From Megamerina dolium (Eukaryota; Arthropoda; Insecta; Diptera; Megamerinidae): a DNA stretch of 64,000 nt. The position numbers were made by a program, and so were the translations under genes. Below, piece after piece: positions 1 through 10,265 of the stretch (positions are counted from its first letter, which is position 1; every line of letters begins with the position of its first letter). Under the pieces are notes generated by a model. That model saw only the letters and a program-made list of their open reading frames with translations, did no database searches and had not been told where the DNA came from. The stretch lies in the NCBI GenBank assembly GCA_963854835.1, contig OY978526.1:14401277-14465276 (forward strand). The letters are read 5' to 3'.

Positions 1-1957
1 GGCTCAGATCAGAGCCTATTTGAAACCAGATGCAGATCCATGTGATGATTTTTACAAATTCGCCTGCGGCAAATGGAAACGTTTACATCCTGCAAAATCA
101 GCGTCCACAAAGAAAACATCCTATCTGCAACAATTGAAGTCTGTTTATGTACAAAAATGTGCGGATATGCTTAATCCGGATCGTTATAATACAGCAGAAT
201 CGCAGCATTTAAGCGACAGCGGTGCAGATAGGCAGTTGAGAAATTTTTACGAGTCATGCCGCAATAAGGAAGCTCTTCAACAATTGGGCATGCAACCCAT
301 CATAAATGTTGTTGACTTTAAGGGCGGTTGGCCACAAATTAACGTGGTTTCATGGTATGAATACGAATACGATTGGCTAAAAACGGTTGCCGAACTAAGA
401 CGCAAATTGGGTGTCGACATACTAATCGGCCTCGATATAGTACCCGATTTTAGTGACGAGGATATGCATAGCATCAAGGTGGGTGCACCAAAATTCGATC
501 TGGGCTCCAAAGATGCCTACCTTAGTGATAATTATGGCGATGTGAGACGCGAGTACAAAGCCAAAATTGCACACAAATTGCGCACATATTTCCATGAGAT
601 GCCTGAGAAATGGGCTAACGAAGTGGCGCAACAAGTGCTCGACGTTGAGAAACAATTGGCCAAAGGATTGCCCGATAATGCCGATTTGACGTTGAAACAA
701 ACGACCAGACAACGTTATGTGTCCGAAATGAAAGAAGCCTATGGCAGCTATGTCGACATCAGCCGCTATCTCAATATCATTTTCAATGAGACCATCTATG
801 TGCAGGTGTATGAGACACCAGAAGATTACATGTCCAATCTGGTGGAGGTGATAAAGCAAACTCCGAAACTGACCATTGCCAATTATACGATGTGGCGTGT
901 ACTGGAAAAATTCGAATTCGCCGGTGAGGTTAATGAGAAGCAAAACGACAAATGGTGTGTACAAAAAATTATCAAATATTTTCCGCATCAATTGGAGAAT
1001 ATGTACTATCGCAACTACCACAATATGGATATTGTGAATGAGCTACAATCACTGTGGGCCGAAATCAAGGAGGCATTCCGTGAAGAGCTTATGGATTCGA
1101 AGAAACTCACTTGGATTTCATTGGACACACGACAAAAGGCTGTGCTCAAGCTAAACGACATGAAAATGGACATAATGAGACACGATGATGAGAGCAGATC
1201 GTTCATGGGACTGGCAAATGGTCTGAGATTTCGAAAGGATAAGTACTACGAAAATCTATTCAACATCATGCAATGGTATACCGAGCATAAGCTAGCCAAA
1301 CTTATTGAGAAACCACAATCGGCCGATGATGATATAATACTTCCAACGTATAAGCATGCACTAAATATTATACAAGTACCCATTCTATTTTTACAGTCGC
1401 GTTTCTTTTGGGATCCCGCTTATCCGAATGCGATGAAATATGGCACACTCGGCTTCTTTTTGGCACAGCAAATGATCAAAGGTTTCGATAATATCGGCCA
1501 CAAACATGATCTGCACGGCTATCAACGCAGTTGGTGGGATATGGCTTCCGAGTATGCTTTCGAAGATCGTTCAAAATGTTTCGCCAAACAATATCAAGAT
1601 TATAAACACGAAGAGAACGACATCTCTGATGCGGAACTTTTAGCAACCAGTATATCTGATAATGGTGGCCTGGCAATTGCGCATCTTGCATATACAAATT
1701 GGAGAGAAAATGTTGATGATCTTTCATTGGAAGAGGTTCTGCCGTTGGAGAATTACTCACCAAAACAATTGTTTTTCATTAGCTTTGGCCAAATGTGGTG
1801 TGCAGATTATGCCGGCGAATTAATGGAGCACCTCAAAGTTGTACCCGAAACACTACGTTTAAATACTGCATTGTCCAATTTCAACGATTTCGCCAGAGAG
1901 ATGAAATGCCAACTGGGCAGCAAAATGAATCCGGAGAAAAAGTGTATTATTTATTAA
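1..1957 (+). CDS. Neprilysin-like M13 family protein, catalytically dead, 5' end outside window
   Basis: An open frame runs from base 2 to the TAA at 1955-1957, about 651 residues with no intron. The start lies upstream of the window, so no signal peptide is visible. Near the N-terminus it has the M13 signature DPCDDFYKFACGKW, and it ends in ...KCIIY, matching the conserved C-terminal Cys region of M13 peptidases (usual end CRVW). Family members are zinc ectopeptidases that cut small peptides. Here the HExxH zinc site (bases 1466-1480) reads QQMIK, so both His and the Glu are gone. The second zinc motif ENxAD reads TSISD (near 1648). It should therefore not be an active metallopeptidase. Drosophila has many such inactive Nepl genes, several reported in testis, so a reproductive role is possible but inferred. 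It is the first of three tandem copies. A poly(A) signal AATAAA lies at 2005-2010. Confidence 0.9.
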   Translation, partial: AQIRAYLKPDADPCDDFYKFACGKWKRLHPAKSASTKKTSYLQQLKSVYVQKCADMLNPDRYNTAESQHLSDSGADRQLRNFYESCRNKEALQQLGMQPIINVVDFKGGWPQINVVSWYEYEYDWLKTVAELRRKLGVDILIGLDIVPDFSDEDMHSIKVGAPKFDLGSKDAYLSDNYGDVRREYKAKIAHKLRTYFHEMPEKWANEVAQQVLDVEKQLAKGLPDNADLTLKQTTRQRYVSEMKEAYGSYVDISRYLNIIFNETIYVQVYETPEDYMSNLVEVIKQTPKLTIANYTMWRVLEKFEFAGEVNEKQNDKWCVQKIIKYFPHQLENMYYRNYHNMDIVNELQSLWAEIKEAFREELMDSKKLTWISLDTRQKAVLKLNDMKMDIMRHDDESRSFMGLANGLRFRKDKYYENLFNIMQWYTEHKLAKLIEKPQSADDDIILPTYKHALNIIQVPILFLQSRFFWDPAYPNAMKYGTLGFFLAQQMIKGFDNIGHKHDLHGYQRSWWDMASEYAFEDRSKCFAKQYQDYKHEENDISDAELLATSISDNGGLAIAHLAYTNWRENVDDLSLEEVLPLENYSPKQLFFISFGQMWCADYAGELMEHLKVVPETLRLNTALSNFNDFAREMKCQLGSKMNPEKKCIIY

Positions 1958-3102
1958 GTTTTCCAAACGCATATAATCGATATTATTTTAAACGAATTTT
2001 AACAAATAAATAATTTAGAAGCCTACAATGTTGAATTCAATGTTCTTGTGAGATGTAATTACATAATTTGCAATATTGTGGCAAAAGGTCGAAATCCGAA
2101 TGTTTAAACTTGTTTTCGTTTCACTCGATTGCACTTAAGGGATTACTCAATAGACCTAGCCTAGATAAGTTCCGATAAAGTTGGCCGTAAATAGAAAAGC
2201 CGTATAAAAAATCAATTATTGTCAATTACAGTCAAAATTTTGTTGCAATTTAAATTTGTGCAGGCAAATTTATCTGTCTGCAAAAGGATTTTACTCTCTT
2301 TTGCACGATAAAATTTTCATTCTATTGAAAACAATAACAACAATTCATGGAAGTCAGGGTCCATTTAATATCGGTCTACATGAATTATGATCGAGTAAAT
2401 TTTTTAAATATTATCGAAAAACAAAATAAATATAGGAAAAAGAGAATATCGAAACATTTTTGCAATTATGTCGAAACGTGTTTGCTACTTTTTCGGCATT
2501 ATTTCAAACAAAATTGAAATAAAGTCGAATAAAAAATCGGATTTTCTTTTATTTCCAAATACAAATAATTTCGACATTATTGCAAATTTATTTCGACATT
2601 AATGGGGTACACCGCACACCACTGCACTGTATTTTTTAGGCCATAGAACGAAATATTGTGAGCCGTAAATTGAAAAAGTTCCATAATTCGTGCGATTGCC
2701 GAATCGTGCGACTATTGATCGCTCCCGCAGAATATAAATATGATATTGGCGCCATGTGAACGACTGATGACATTCGAAACCTGTTTCCAATTCGTGACCC
2801 AATTTTAATTTAATTCAAAATTCCAAAACCTCTAGATTTGGAGCATCTGAGCTATGCAATTGCATTAAACTATTGTTGGCCGCTCAAAATGGGACATTAT
2901 CTCATTTGTACGATAACCTTTGGCATTCATCAAACAAATACGAGTACTATACACTTCTATGTATTTATATGTTAGTACAATACATTAATTAGAAATCATC
3001 AGCATTAATTTGCAAAAGCATACTCTCTCAGGCAATTAAATTTGAAAAACTAGTTCATCATCTCACACAAGTTAGTATACAAATTTACATCGTATCGCGA
3101 AT
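1958..3102. other. Intergenic spacer between first and second neprilysin-like genes
   Basis: It holds the 3' end of the first gene (AATAAA at 2005), a strong inverted repeat at 2449-2600 (listed separately), and AT-rich sequence upstream of the second gene. Short open frames here, including one of 67 codons on the minus strand at 2599-2802, show no recognisable protein. Confidence 0.6.
2449..2600. repeat. Imperfect inverted repeat (hairpin or MITE-like)
   Basis: The left arm, near 2449-2478, contains TCGAAA and TTTGCAA followed by ATGTCGAAA. The right arm, near 2569-2597, is its reverse complement with a few mismatches (TTTCGACAT, TTGCAAA, TTTCGA). The arms are about 29 bases and pair at roughly 25 positions around a 90-base AT-rich centre. 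No clear target duplication was found, so this may be a small non-autonomous element or a chance palindrome in AT-rich DNA. Confidence 0.45.
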
Positions 3103-5217
3103 ATGTTGTTAGACATCACAACAATTCTTGTGTTCTACATTTGTAATTATCTGATTTTAATATTTCCCAATCATATTGCGCGAGCACAAAACTTTGATGC
3201 AAATACTAATAAAGATGAGATCACATTACGCAACACCAAGGCAAAGGAAGTACTCAAGTACATGAACTTGACTGCAAATCCTTGCAATGATTTCTATGAA
3301 TTCACCTGTGGTAACTGGGATCAATCAAATCAAGCTCAATCAAAACAACAACAGCTGACAATAACACAATTTTATTGGATACATAATAGAATCGACAACA
3401 CCCTGCAGCGTATTCTTCAAGAAGATATCACCACTGGCGAGAGCATTACGCGACATAAAGTCAAAGACTTCTATAGGGCATGTTTGGATGCCGAAAATAA
3501 TGGACAAGCTCAACTGTCATTTTTCAGCGATTTAATAAAAGCATATGGTGGTTTTCCAGCAACACCGGGAACGAATTGGATTGACCTACATCACCAATAC
3601 AACTGGCAAGAAATTATTGCACAATTACGTCGTGATTTAGGCTTAGATATTCTTATTGGATTGGAAGTCAACATGAATCCCTTAACTACATCCGAATATG
3701 CTTTATATTTAGGTCAACCGACCACTATCATTCCAGCTGAATTATGCAATTATGAAAGCACAAGAAAACTGAATATGCATGACACCGAGTATGCTCCGAT
3801 AGAAAATATAGTAGCTCACAATTTGAGAATGTGGCTCTCGTTGCCGGAGAATGTGGCGAAAGACACAGCATTTGACATATTATCATTTGAATATCAACTA
3901 TGCACTGCCATGAATGTTAGCAAGACAATCATTTTAGATCCAAGTTATCCGCGCAAAACAGCATCTGAGTTCTCATATCAGTTCAACAACAGTATTGACT
4001 TTACCCGATTTGTGGACACAAGTTTACGTTCATCCATCTACAGGCCCATGTTCATGATTGCCGAAAATTACTTTGAACAATTGATCCGAACAATAAATGC
4101 ACATAATAGAACGACAATTGCCAATTACATTATTTACCGTGCATTATCTACACTCAGTTTTCCCCATGACGACAGTCAACAAACGCGACCCAAATACTGC
4201 CTGAATTTGATGAAACACTATTTTTCCCGCTTCATAGGCGAGATGTATGATCGAGTGTATGGCAACGAACATACAAAAAGTGACGTTCAAACAGTGTTCA
4301 ACAAATTGAAAGACTCATTTAGAATTAGCCTTAGCAACACCTGGATTACTGAAGATACAAGTCGAGTAGGCAAGAAAAAGCTCGAAGATTTGGCGCTTGT
4401 GTTTCCAATATACGATAAGCATATGAATTTAAATGATTTACACATAAATCGTACCGCACACTGGTATAATCTGGCTCAAGTGATGGCTGACAAACAGAAA
4501 CAGCAATTGGCACTCTTCTACGAAAGAGCTCCATTGAAACCGATCGATGAGGTGGAAGCCTATGATCGACAGCTCGTATATAGGCCGACATACAAACGCA
4601 TCGATATGGGCTTGGGTCTCTTGCAACCACCTTTCTACCATCCACTCTATCCAAATTCGCTGCGTTACGCTATGATCGGATCTAAAATTGCACATCAAGT
4701 GGCATCCGTGTTCGATGATTCAAGTTGGACATCCGATTTTTTGGGCTTAAACAATTGGGATCCTCTAACGGCTAGAGAATACAGAAATCGCACCGAATGT
4801 TTTCGACAACAACTTAGCAATTATCTCTATAATAATCCGCATACTTTGCAGCATCATGCAGAAAAATTGCGCCAACTCATAGCAAAGAGTAGCGGCGTGA
4901 ATGTAGCCTTTAGAGCATACTTAAGTTGGTTGAACTTCCTAATTCCGAACAATGATTTTGACATCTTAATAAAGGAAACATTACCCGGAGTAAATTTTTC
5001 AAATACACAATTATTCTTCATCGCATATGCGCAAATGTTCTGCACAACCGAAAATCTTAAACCAAAAACAGCACCAGTATTAAGCGCTTTCGAACGACAT
5101 ACTCTAGAACGCTATGAAGTTAATGGACCACTGCAAAATTCAGTCGAATTCGCAAGAGAATTCGGCTGCTTAATCGGTACTGAGATGAATCCAATAGATA
5201 AATGTGTTATATATTAG
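3103..5217 (+). CDS. Neprilysin-like M13 family protein, catalytically dead, complete
   Basis: A single uninterrupted 704-codon frame, close to the usual 700-750 residues of M13 peptidases. The ATG at 3103 is followed by a hydrophobic stretch (about residues 4-21) that looks like a signal peptide or membrane anchor, and then Gln/Asn-rich sequence. The M13 N-terminal signature NPCNDFYEFTCGNWD is at about residues 61-75, GLLQPPFY at about 505-512, and the C-terminus is KCVIY. The HExxH site (bases 4693-4707) reads HQVAS: the first His survives, but Glu is Gln and the second His is Ser. The ENxAD motif is replaced by a segment around SSGVN (near 4888). Peptidase activity is therefore unlikely; peptide binding or a structural secreted role would be inference. 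It lies 1.1 kb after the first gene and 243 bp before the third. A poly(A) signal is at 5369-5374. Confidence 0.92.
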   Translation: MLLDITTILVFYICNYLILIFPNHIARAQNFDANTNKDEITLRNTKAKEVLKYMNLTANPCNDFYEFTCGNWDQSNQAQSKQQQLTITQFYWIHNRIDNTLQRILQEDITTGESITRHKVKDFYRACLDAENNGQAQLSFFSDLIKAYGGFPATPGTNWIDLHHQYNWQEIIAQLRRDLGLDILIGLEVNMNPLTTSEYALYLGQPTTIIPAELCNYESTRKLNMHDTEYAPIENIVAHNLRMWLSLPENVAKDTAFDILSFEYQLCTAMNVSKTIILDPSYPRKTASEFSYQFNNSIDFTRFVDTSLRSSIYRPMFMIAENYFEQLIRTINAHNRTTIANYIIYRALSTLSFPHDDSQQTRPKYCLNLMKHYFSRFIGEMYDRVYGNEHTKSDVQTVFNKLKDSFRISLSNTWITEDTSRVGKKKLEDLALVFPIYDKHMNLNDLHINRTAHWYNLAQVMADKQKQQLALFYERAPLKPIDEVEAYDRQLVYRPTYKRIDMGLGLLQPPFYHPLYPNSLRYAMIGSKIAHQVASVFDDSSWTSDFLGLNNWDPLTAREYRNRTECFRQQLSNYLYNNPHTLQHHAEKLRQLIAKSSGVNVAFRAYLSWLNFLIPNNDFDILIKETLPGVNFSNTQLFFIAYAQMFCTTENLKPKTAPVLSAFERHTLERYEVNGPLQNSVEFAREFGCLIGTEMNPIDKCVIY

Positions 5218-5460
5218 CTTTTTGATTTTAATATTAACACATGTAAATTATATAGTTGCTGATAACCTCTCGATATGAACGTAGTTAATATACACACATA
5301 ATGGTACTATATGTAGTAGTCGCTTATCGCGCTCGAAAACTCACAAAAACAATACAAATTGGAATTAGAATAAAATGTTTCATTTCGCTATAGAAATAAT
5401 TGCACACTTGAAAGTTGAATACTGAGAACTCAGTACAAAATCCGGCATTGCGAAGAGAAT

Positions 5461-7527
5461 ATGTTTCGTGTAGCTCTAACGATTGCCATATTTTGGTTTG
5501 CCACATCAATTTGCGGCCAAAATAGCCAAACACATGGAAAAATACCTAGCAGCAGTAGTAGTGTGCCTCGATCGAACAAAGCTCGCGAAGTACTCAAATA
5601 TATGAATTTGAAAGCTGATCCATGTCATGATTTCTACGATTTTGCATGCGGCAACTGGGCAAAGTGCAATGAAGCTAAATACAGAGGCGAACTGTTAACA
5701 ACGCAAAGTATATTGGCAGAAAGGGTTAGCGAAGAATTGCAACGAATATTGGAGGGGAAGATGGGGACCAGAAATGCCGCCAACGATCAAAAGATTCGAA
5801 CATTTTACGCAGATTGTAAAGGCACACCGCAAAATGTGGAATTTCTTGTTAAATTGGTGCGCGAGAATAAAGGATTGCCCGCTATAGCATCGACAGAGTG
5901 GGATAAGGACTACAATTGGGTGAAGGTAATTGCATTACTGCGACAACGATACAACCTCGACATATTGATTGGTGTCGAAATTGAGGGTAGAAATATGTAT
6001 TTAACAGAACCAAAGGCAACGCTATTGCCAGCGGAACTGTGCAGCGCAATGGCCACACAACAAATGTCCCTTAACGATGAAGCCTACGAAAATATACAAA
6101 AGGAAATTTCGAAAGACATGCAAGTATGGTTTAATTTACGTGAGCCCGAAGCCAATCGTTTTGCTGGCGATATTGTAAGTTTCGAATTTGATCTGTGTCG
6201 TTTCATGCGTACGGAACATTCAATACAAGAATCTACAATTGAGTCCGATTATAAGAATGGACGACAGAATGGAGTGTATAATATGAAATTGCCACAAAAG
6301 TCTTTCGCAGAATTTAGTGAAGAATTTAAACCTATTAACTTTGCAGACTTCATGGATATGTATATACCAAGCAGAATGGGCGATAAGGTTACAATGCAGT
6401 CCGTGCCATACTTTCAGCATTTGTCTAAAATCATAGCAAAAACTCAGAAGCCTACAATTGCCAACTATATCATTTACCGGGCACTCGTTGCATTTAAAAT
6501 TCCAGAGATTACCAGCCGTAGGGAAAGAGTTCAATTTTGTGTTGAACTCGTGATGAAATATTTTCCAAGAATTGTTGGTGAAATGTACAATCACAATTAT
6601 CGTAAAGACATCATCGAAGATGATGTTGAGCACATTTTTGAAAATTCTGTAAAAGCATTCGACCAAGCACTCGATATCGAATGGATGCAAGACAGTTCGC
6701 GGCGTACAATACGAACTAATCTGAAGCATTACAAATTGAAATTGCCATCTTATCATAGCAACGACTTGATTGGTGGTCCCACACTAGCAGATGGAGTGAA
6801 TTTTTGGCGACAATTGGAAACATTAATGCAACAAACGGCGAGAAATGAATTGGAGAAACGTATGTTACGAAACTACAATGCAGAAGAGGAGGGTGTTGAA
6901 GCGCCGGAGATTAGCGCTAAACTAGTACTAAGCAAAAGTGAAATTCACATTGGCTGGGGTTTGCTGAAGCCACCTGTCTATGATTCATACTATCCGAATT
7001 CGTTGAAATACTCATCAGTTGGACAAAAACTAGCACGAGAGCTTGCAAAGGCTTTCGACGAAGAGAATTGGATACATAGAGATAGTACAGATTATGTGAG
7101 AAATTTGCAAAATCAATCGCAATGTTTTCTCAAACAGTACAGCAATTATTTGTACAATAATCCGGATACATTTCGCAATGCATCACAACTGAGAGATATT
7201 ATTGCCGACAGTTGTGGTTTAAATATAGCATTCACTGCTTATCTACTCTGGTTGAAGGATCCCATGCAAAGAGAGCAACTATTTACGGAGACTCTACCCG
7301 GTGTCAATTTTACAAATACTCAACTATTTTTCATCAACTTTGCACAAACTCGCTGTTTTGCCAAATATAATGAGCAAACACCGCCCGAATTTCTCCCATT
7401 GGATAAACATACTGCCGAAAGATATGCCGTAAATGGACCACTATCGAACAATAAAGAATTTGCACGTGAATTTGGTTGCGCTATTGGCTCCGAAATGAAT
7501 ATCGGTGATAAATGTCAAGTTTTCTAA
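5461..7527 (+). CDS. Neprilysin-like M13 family protein, catalytically dead, complete
   Basis: A single 688-codon intronless frame. The ATG at 5461 starts a good secretory signal peptide (hydrophobic to about residue 19, ending in CGQ), followed by a Ser-rich linker. The mature part begins like its neighbours with KAREVLKYMNLKADPCHDFY, and the extracellular M13 fold is inferred over its whole length, ending in KCQVF. The HExxH site (bases 7036-7050) reads RELAK: Glu is kept but both His are lost. ENxAD reads DSCGLN (near 7206), without the zinc-binding Glu. This is the most complementary loss to the second gene, which keeps only a His. GLLKPPVY near residue 500 matches the substrate-pocket region of the family. 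AATAAA lies at 7593-7598. Drosophila Nepl genes are the nearest family I can name; exact orthology is not determinable here. Confidence 0.92.
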   Translation: MFRVALTIAIFWFATSICGQNSQTHGKIPSSSSSVPRSNKAREVLKYMNLKADPCHDFYDFACGNWAKCNEAKYRGELLTTQSILAERVSEELQRILEGKMGTRNAANDQKIRTFYADCKGTPQNVEFLVKLVRENKGLPAIASTEWDKDYNWVKVIALLRQRYNLDILIGVEIEGRNMYLTEPKATLLPAELCSAMATQQMSLNDEAYENIQKEISKDMQVWFNLREPEANRFAGDIVSFEFDLCRFMRTEHSIQESTIESDYKNGRQNGVYNMKLPQKSFAEFSEEFKPINFADFMDMYIPSRMGDKVTMQSVPYFQHLSKIIAKTQKPTIANYIIYRALVAFKIPEITSRRERVQFCVELVMKYFPRIVGEMYNHNYRKDIIEDDVEHIFENSVKAFDQALDIEWMQDSSRRTIRTNLKHYKLKLPSYHSNDLIGGPTLADGVNFWRQLETLMQQTARNELEKRMLRNYNAEEEGVEAPEISAKLVLSKSEIHIGWGLLKPPVYDSYYPNSLKYSSVGQKLARELAKAFDEENWIHRDSTDYVRNLQNQSQCFLKQYSNYLYNNPDTFRNASQLRDIIADSCGLNIAFTAYLLWLKDPMQREQLFTETLPGVNFTNTQLFFINFAQTRCFAKYNEQTPPEFLPLDKHTAERYAVNGPLSNNKEFAREFGCAIGSEMNIGDKCQVF

Positions 7528-7959
7528 ATACAATACAATACAATACAATTAAAACTACTTCGAAACAATGTACTATACCCTACATAAATTTCAATAAAGT
7601 GAGTTTCATTATATATTATTGTCCTTATTTATAATGGAAATATTTTGTTTGTTGAATTTTGGAATGGCATTTGATCCGCTTGATGGAGTTTTCAAAGGTA
7701 AGAAATATACAGGGTTAGGCGATTGAAGTGTTTAAGGTATATTTGTCAAACCAATATTTCCAACTACATAAAATTCATACCAATAACAGCTGTTTATATT
7801 GTTTACAAACTATAGCATTTGCATCTAAGTTTTATAGAACAAAATTTATTCGAAATGGTATTTATATTTGACTGAAATATCACAACCAGGTATTTTTCGT
7901 GAGCTCAAACACCTCAAAGTGAATAAAATTATTTGTGTACCATAAATCATTACAATAAG
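7528..7959. other. 3' flank of third neprilysin-like gene
   Basis: It contains a short (AATAC)n run just after the stop codon, the poly(A) signal at 7593 and unremarkable AT-rich sequence up to the decayed transposon. Confidence 0.6.
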
Positions 7960-8890
7960 ACAGGCAGCATTGCCAAACGCTACGGTGGTGGATGAAAAAG
8001 AACAGCAACATCACCTGAAATGGTTCGGAAAGTGAAGGCTCGACTTGAACGAAATCCACGTCGTAGTGGTTATCAAATGGCCAAAGAACTGAAAATATTC
8101 CAGCGAAGCATTCGACGCTTATTCCAAAATGAGCTCAAGGTAAAGCCTTACAAGTTCCAGAAGGCACACGATCTTACACCAAAGCAACAAAAAGTTATAC
8201 TCGAAAGAGAAGAGGAGTTGTTACGCTTGCACGAACGTGGCGAATTTTCAAACATTGTGTTCTCTGATGAGAAAAATTTCCCTATTGAGGAGTTCATAAA
8301 CTCTCAAAATGATCGTGTTTACTTAACTGAACGCACTTCCGAAAATTTGAGACTACGAATGGTCATCCGAAGCAATTTTCCATCTCAAGTAATGGCATGG
8401 GCAGCTGTGACCGCCAATGGGCGGTCTTCAATCGTTTTCATCGAGCATGGTATCAAAGTCAATGCGACTTATTATCGGGAAAATGTTTTTTGAAAGTTTC
8501 TTTAAAGTCGTGAGCACGCAAAAATTTCGGTCGTAGACCATAGACGTTCCAACAAGACTCGGCACCGTCTCATAAAGCTCGTGTGAACCAAGAATGGTTA
8601 AAAAATCATGTTTCACACTTCATTTCGTCCACACAATGGCTTTCGAATTTGTCAGATCCGATGGACTATTCCATCTGGGCCATTTTGGAGAGCAAGATGA
8701 CGACTAAAAAATATGCCAGTATGGATGCGCTGAAAAAAGCCATTGTTCGGGAATGGGCCAAAATACGGGAAGATCACATTCGTGAAGTATACAACTCATT
8801 TTTGAACCATTTGAAGGCTATAGTCAAGGCCACAAGGTGGCCACATCGACCTAGGGTGAATGGATTTTAAAAATTTTGATTATTTCCACA
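7960..8890 (+). mobile_element. Decayed DD37D-type mariner/Tc1 superfamily transposon
   Basis: Transposase pieces can be read on the plus strand at 8020-8493 and 8583-8870, in different frames and broken by stops. The first starts MVRKVKARLERNPRRSG, an HTH-type region seen in insect DDE transposases, and reaches the first catalytic Asp in VFSDEKNF. A frameshifted middle reads FQQDSAPSHKA (second Asp, near 8546-8580), and the last piece reads PMDYSIW, giving Asp as the third catalytic residue. Asp-to-Asp spacing is 35 because about two residues are missing from the usual SPDLNPMD segment, so the parent was probably of the DD37D (maT-like) type. No terminal inverted repeats were recognised, so the limits are approximate. 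It is not functional. Confidence 0.8.
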
Positions 8891-9540
8891 ATTTTTGTAA
8901 TTTGAATCAATAAAAAATAATTTCACACAAAACAATCAATCAATTTATGATATTACAAATTCTATATTTACTTACATTTGTGACAAATACTCATCTCCAC
9001 AAATCTATTGAAAGATTTGTACGAGTCTATGTCAAAAGTATAGCATTTGTTCTTACCTGAAAAGAAAAATAAATATATACATTAATAAATTATTTCACTT
9101 TTAATAATAATTGATATCATATATATATACATATAAGAAATACAAAGCGAATTGCAAAAAAATATATACATTTCTCTATTTTATATACGTTAATAAATTA
9201 TTTCACATTTAATAATAATTGAGATCAAATTTATAAGAAATACAAAGCGAATTGAAAAATATAGACATTTCTCTATTTTAAAATTATGAATGAGTAATAA
9301 TTCAATATGGCGTATTTAACCACAATTACGTTAAATTGTATTATATGTACATTTGCCTCATTAATTGTAATATTTTTTTAGCAATCATTTAGACACACAC
9401 ACACACACACTCAGTGAATGTTCTCCATATTTGTTATGTGTAGTATAGTGTATATCCCAGCAAACAAAACTGCTCAACATATACTCATTTATGCTGGGCA
9501 TGTTTCACGAAAAAATAATAACAAAAGCACCGCTATCATA
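8891..9540. other. AT-rich non-coding segment
   Basis: It holds a tandem duplication at 9081-9283 (listed separately) and a short (CA)n microsatellite near 9393-9410. No coding signal was seen. Confidence 0.5.
9081..9283. repeat. Two-copy tandem duplication, about 108 bp unit
   Basis: The block from ATTAATAAATTATTTCAC to the AAAGCGAATTG / ACATTTCTCTATTTTA stretch occurs at about 9081-9189 and again at 9190-9283. There are small indels, including loss of an AT run in the second copy. Confidence 0.8.
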
Positions 9541-10265
9541 TTAATGTCATAAATTTTACTCCAAAAAGACTCATAATCTAGATGAATTGTGTGAGTTATG
9601 TTAATCAATTTCAATACAAATTAGACTCCCTATATGCATAAATTATGAGCTTTTCTAGTGTATCTATGTCATCACAATGGGCCTTCTTCTGGCTTAAGGG
9701 AGCTCTCTCAATAACAACGAGACCGCTCTAATCTAACTTAACCTATTGTCTTTTATGAGATCATGACTAAAAAGAAGACTCATAATCTAGAAGAATTCTG
9801 TTCCATTTATGATTCCATTGATATAGTCAGTAAGAAACTAGTAGGCTGCCGTCTGTCTAGGCTATTAGAGACTTTCATGAATAAATTTTTGAGCTTTTTA
9901 GTGTCTCGAAAAAAACTCAATCTGAATGAATTCATTAAGCTTTGTAGATAACTGTCGATAGACATTATGACGATTTTTAAAGACTCTCATGATAGAATTT
10001 ATGAGTCTTTCCATTGTATTTTATCAGATCGTGACTATAAAAAGACTCTGTACGTTTTGTGGATTAATGTCTATTAAGAGCATTTTTAGAGGCTTTTATG
10101 AGTGAATTCATGAAGCTTTTTAGTACAACAAGTTTTATCAGATCGTGACTATAAAAATGCTCATCAACTGGAAGAATTATTTACGTTTTATGGATTCATT
10201 TCGATAAATATTAAGAGCATTTTTAGAGACTTGTATGATTGGATATGAGTCATTTTAGTGTGTTT
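9541..10265. repeat. Degenerate tandem array, about five units of 115-210 bp
   Basis: Related motifs recur in the same order. An AGACTCATAATCTAGA-type motif appears near 9568 and 9776, with weaker forms near 9911, 10041 and 10158. A GAGCTTTTTAGTG-type motif appears near 9647, 9890, 9938, 10110 and 10247. TTTTATCAGATCGTGACTAT appears near 10019 and 10134, with a variant near 9750. This is an old satellite-like or internally repeated sequence. A 62-codon frame inside it (9763-9951) looks incidental. Confidence 0.75.

Noticed and set aside
422..1021. 199-codon open frame on the minus strand
   Set aside because: Complete antisense overlap with the conserved neprilysin-like coding region.
6220..6756. 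178-codon open frame on the minus strand
   Set aside because: Antisense shadow of the third neprilysin-like gene.
9541..10265. CRISPR-like repeat array
   Set aside because: Units are long and degenerate, and the host is a eukaryote; spacer-repeat regularity is absent.
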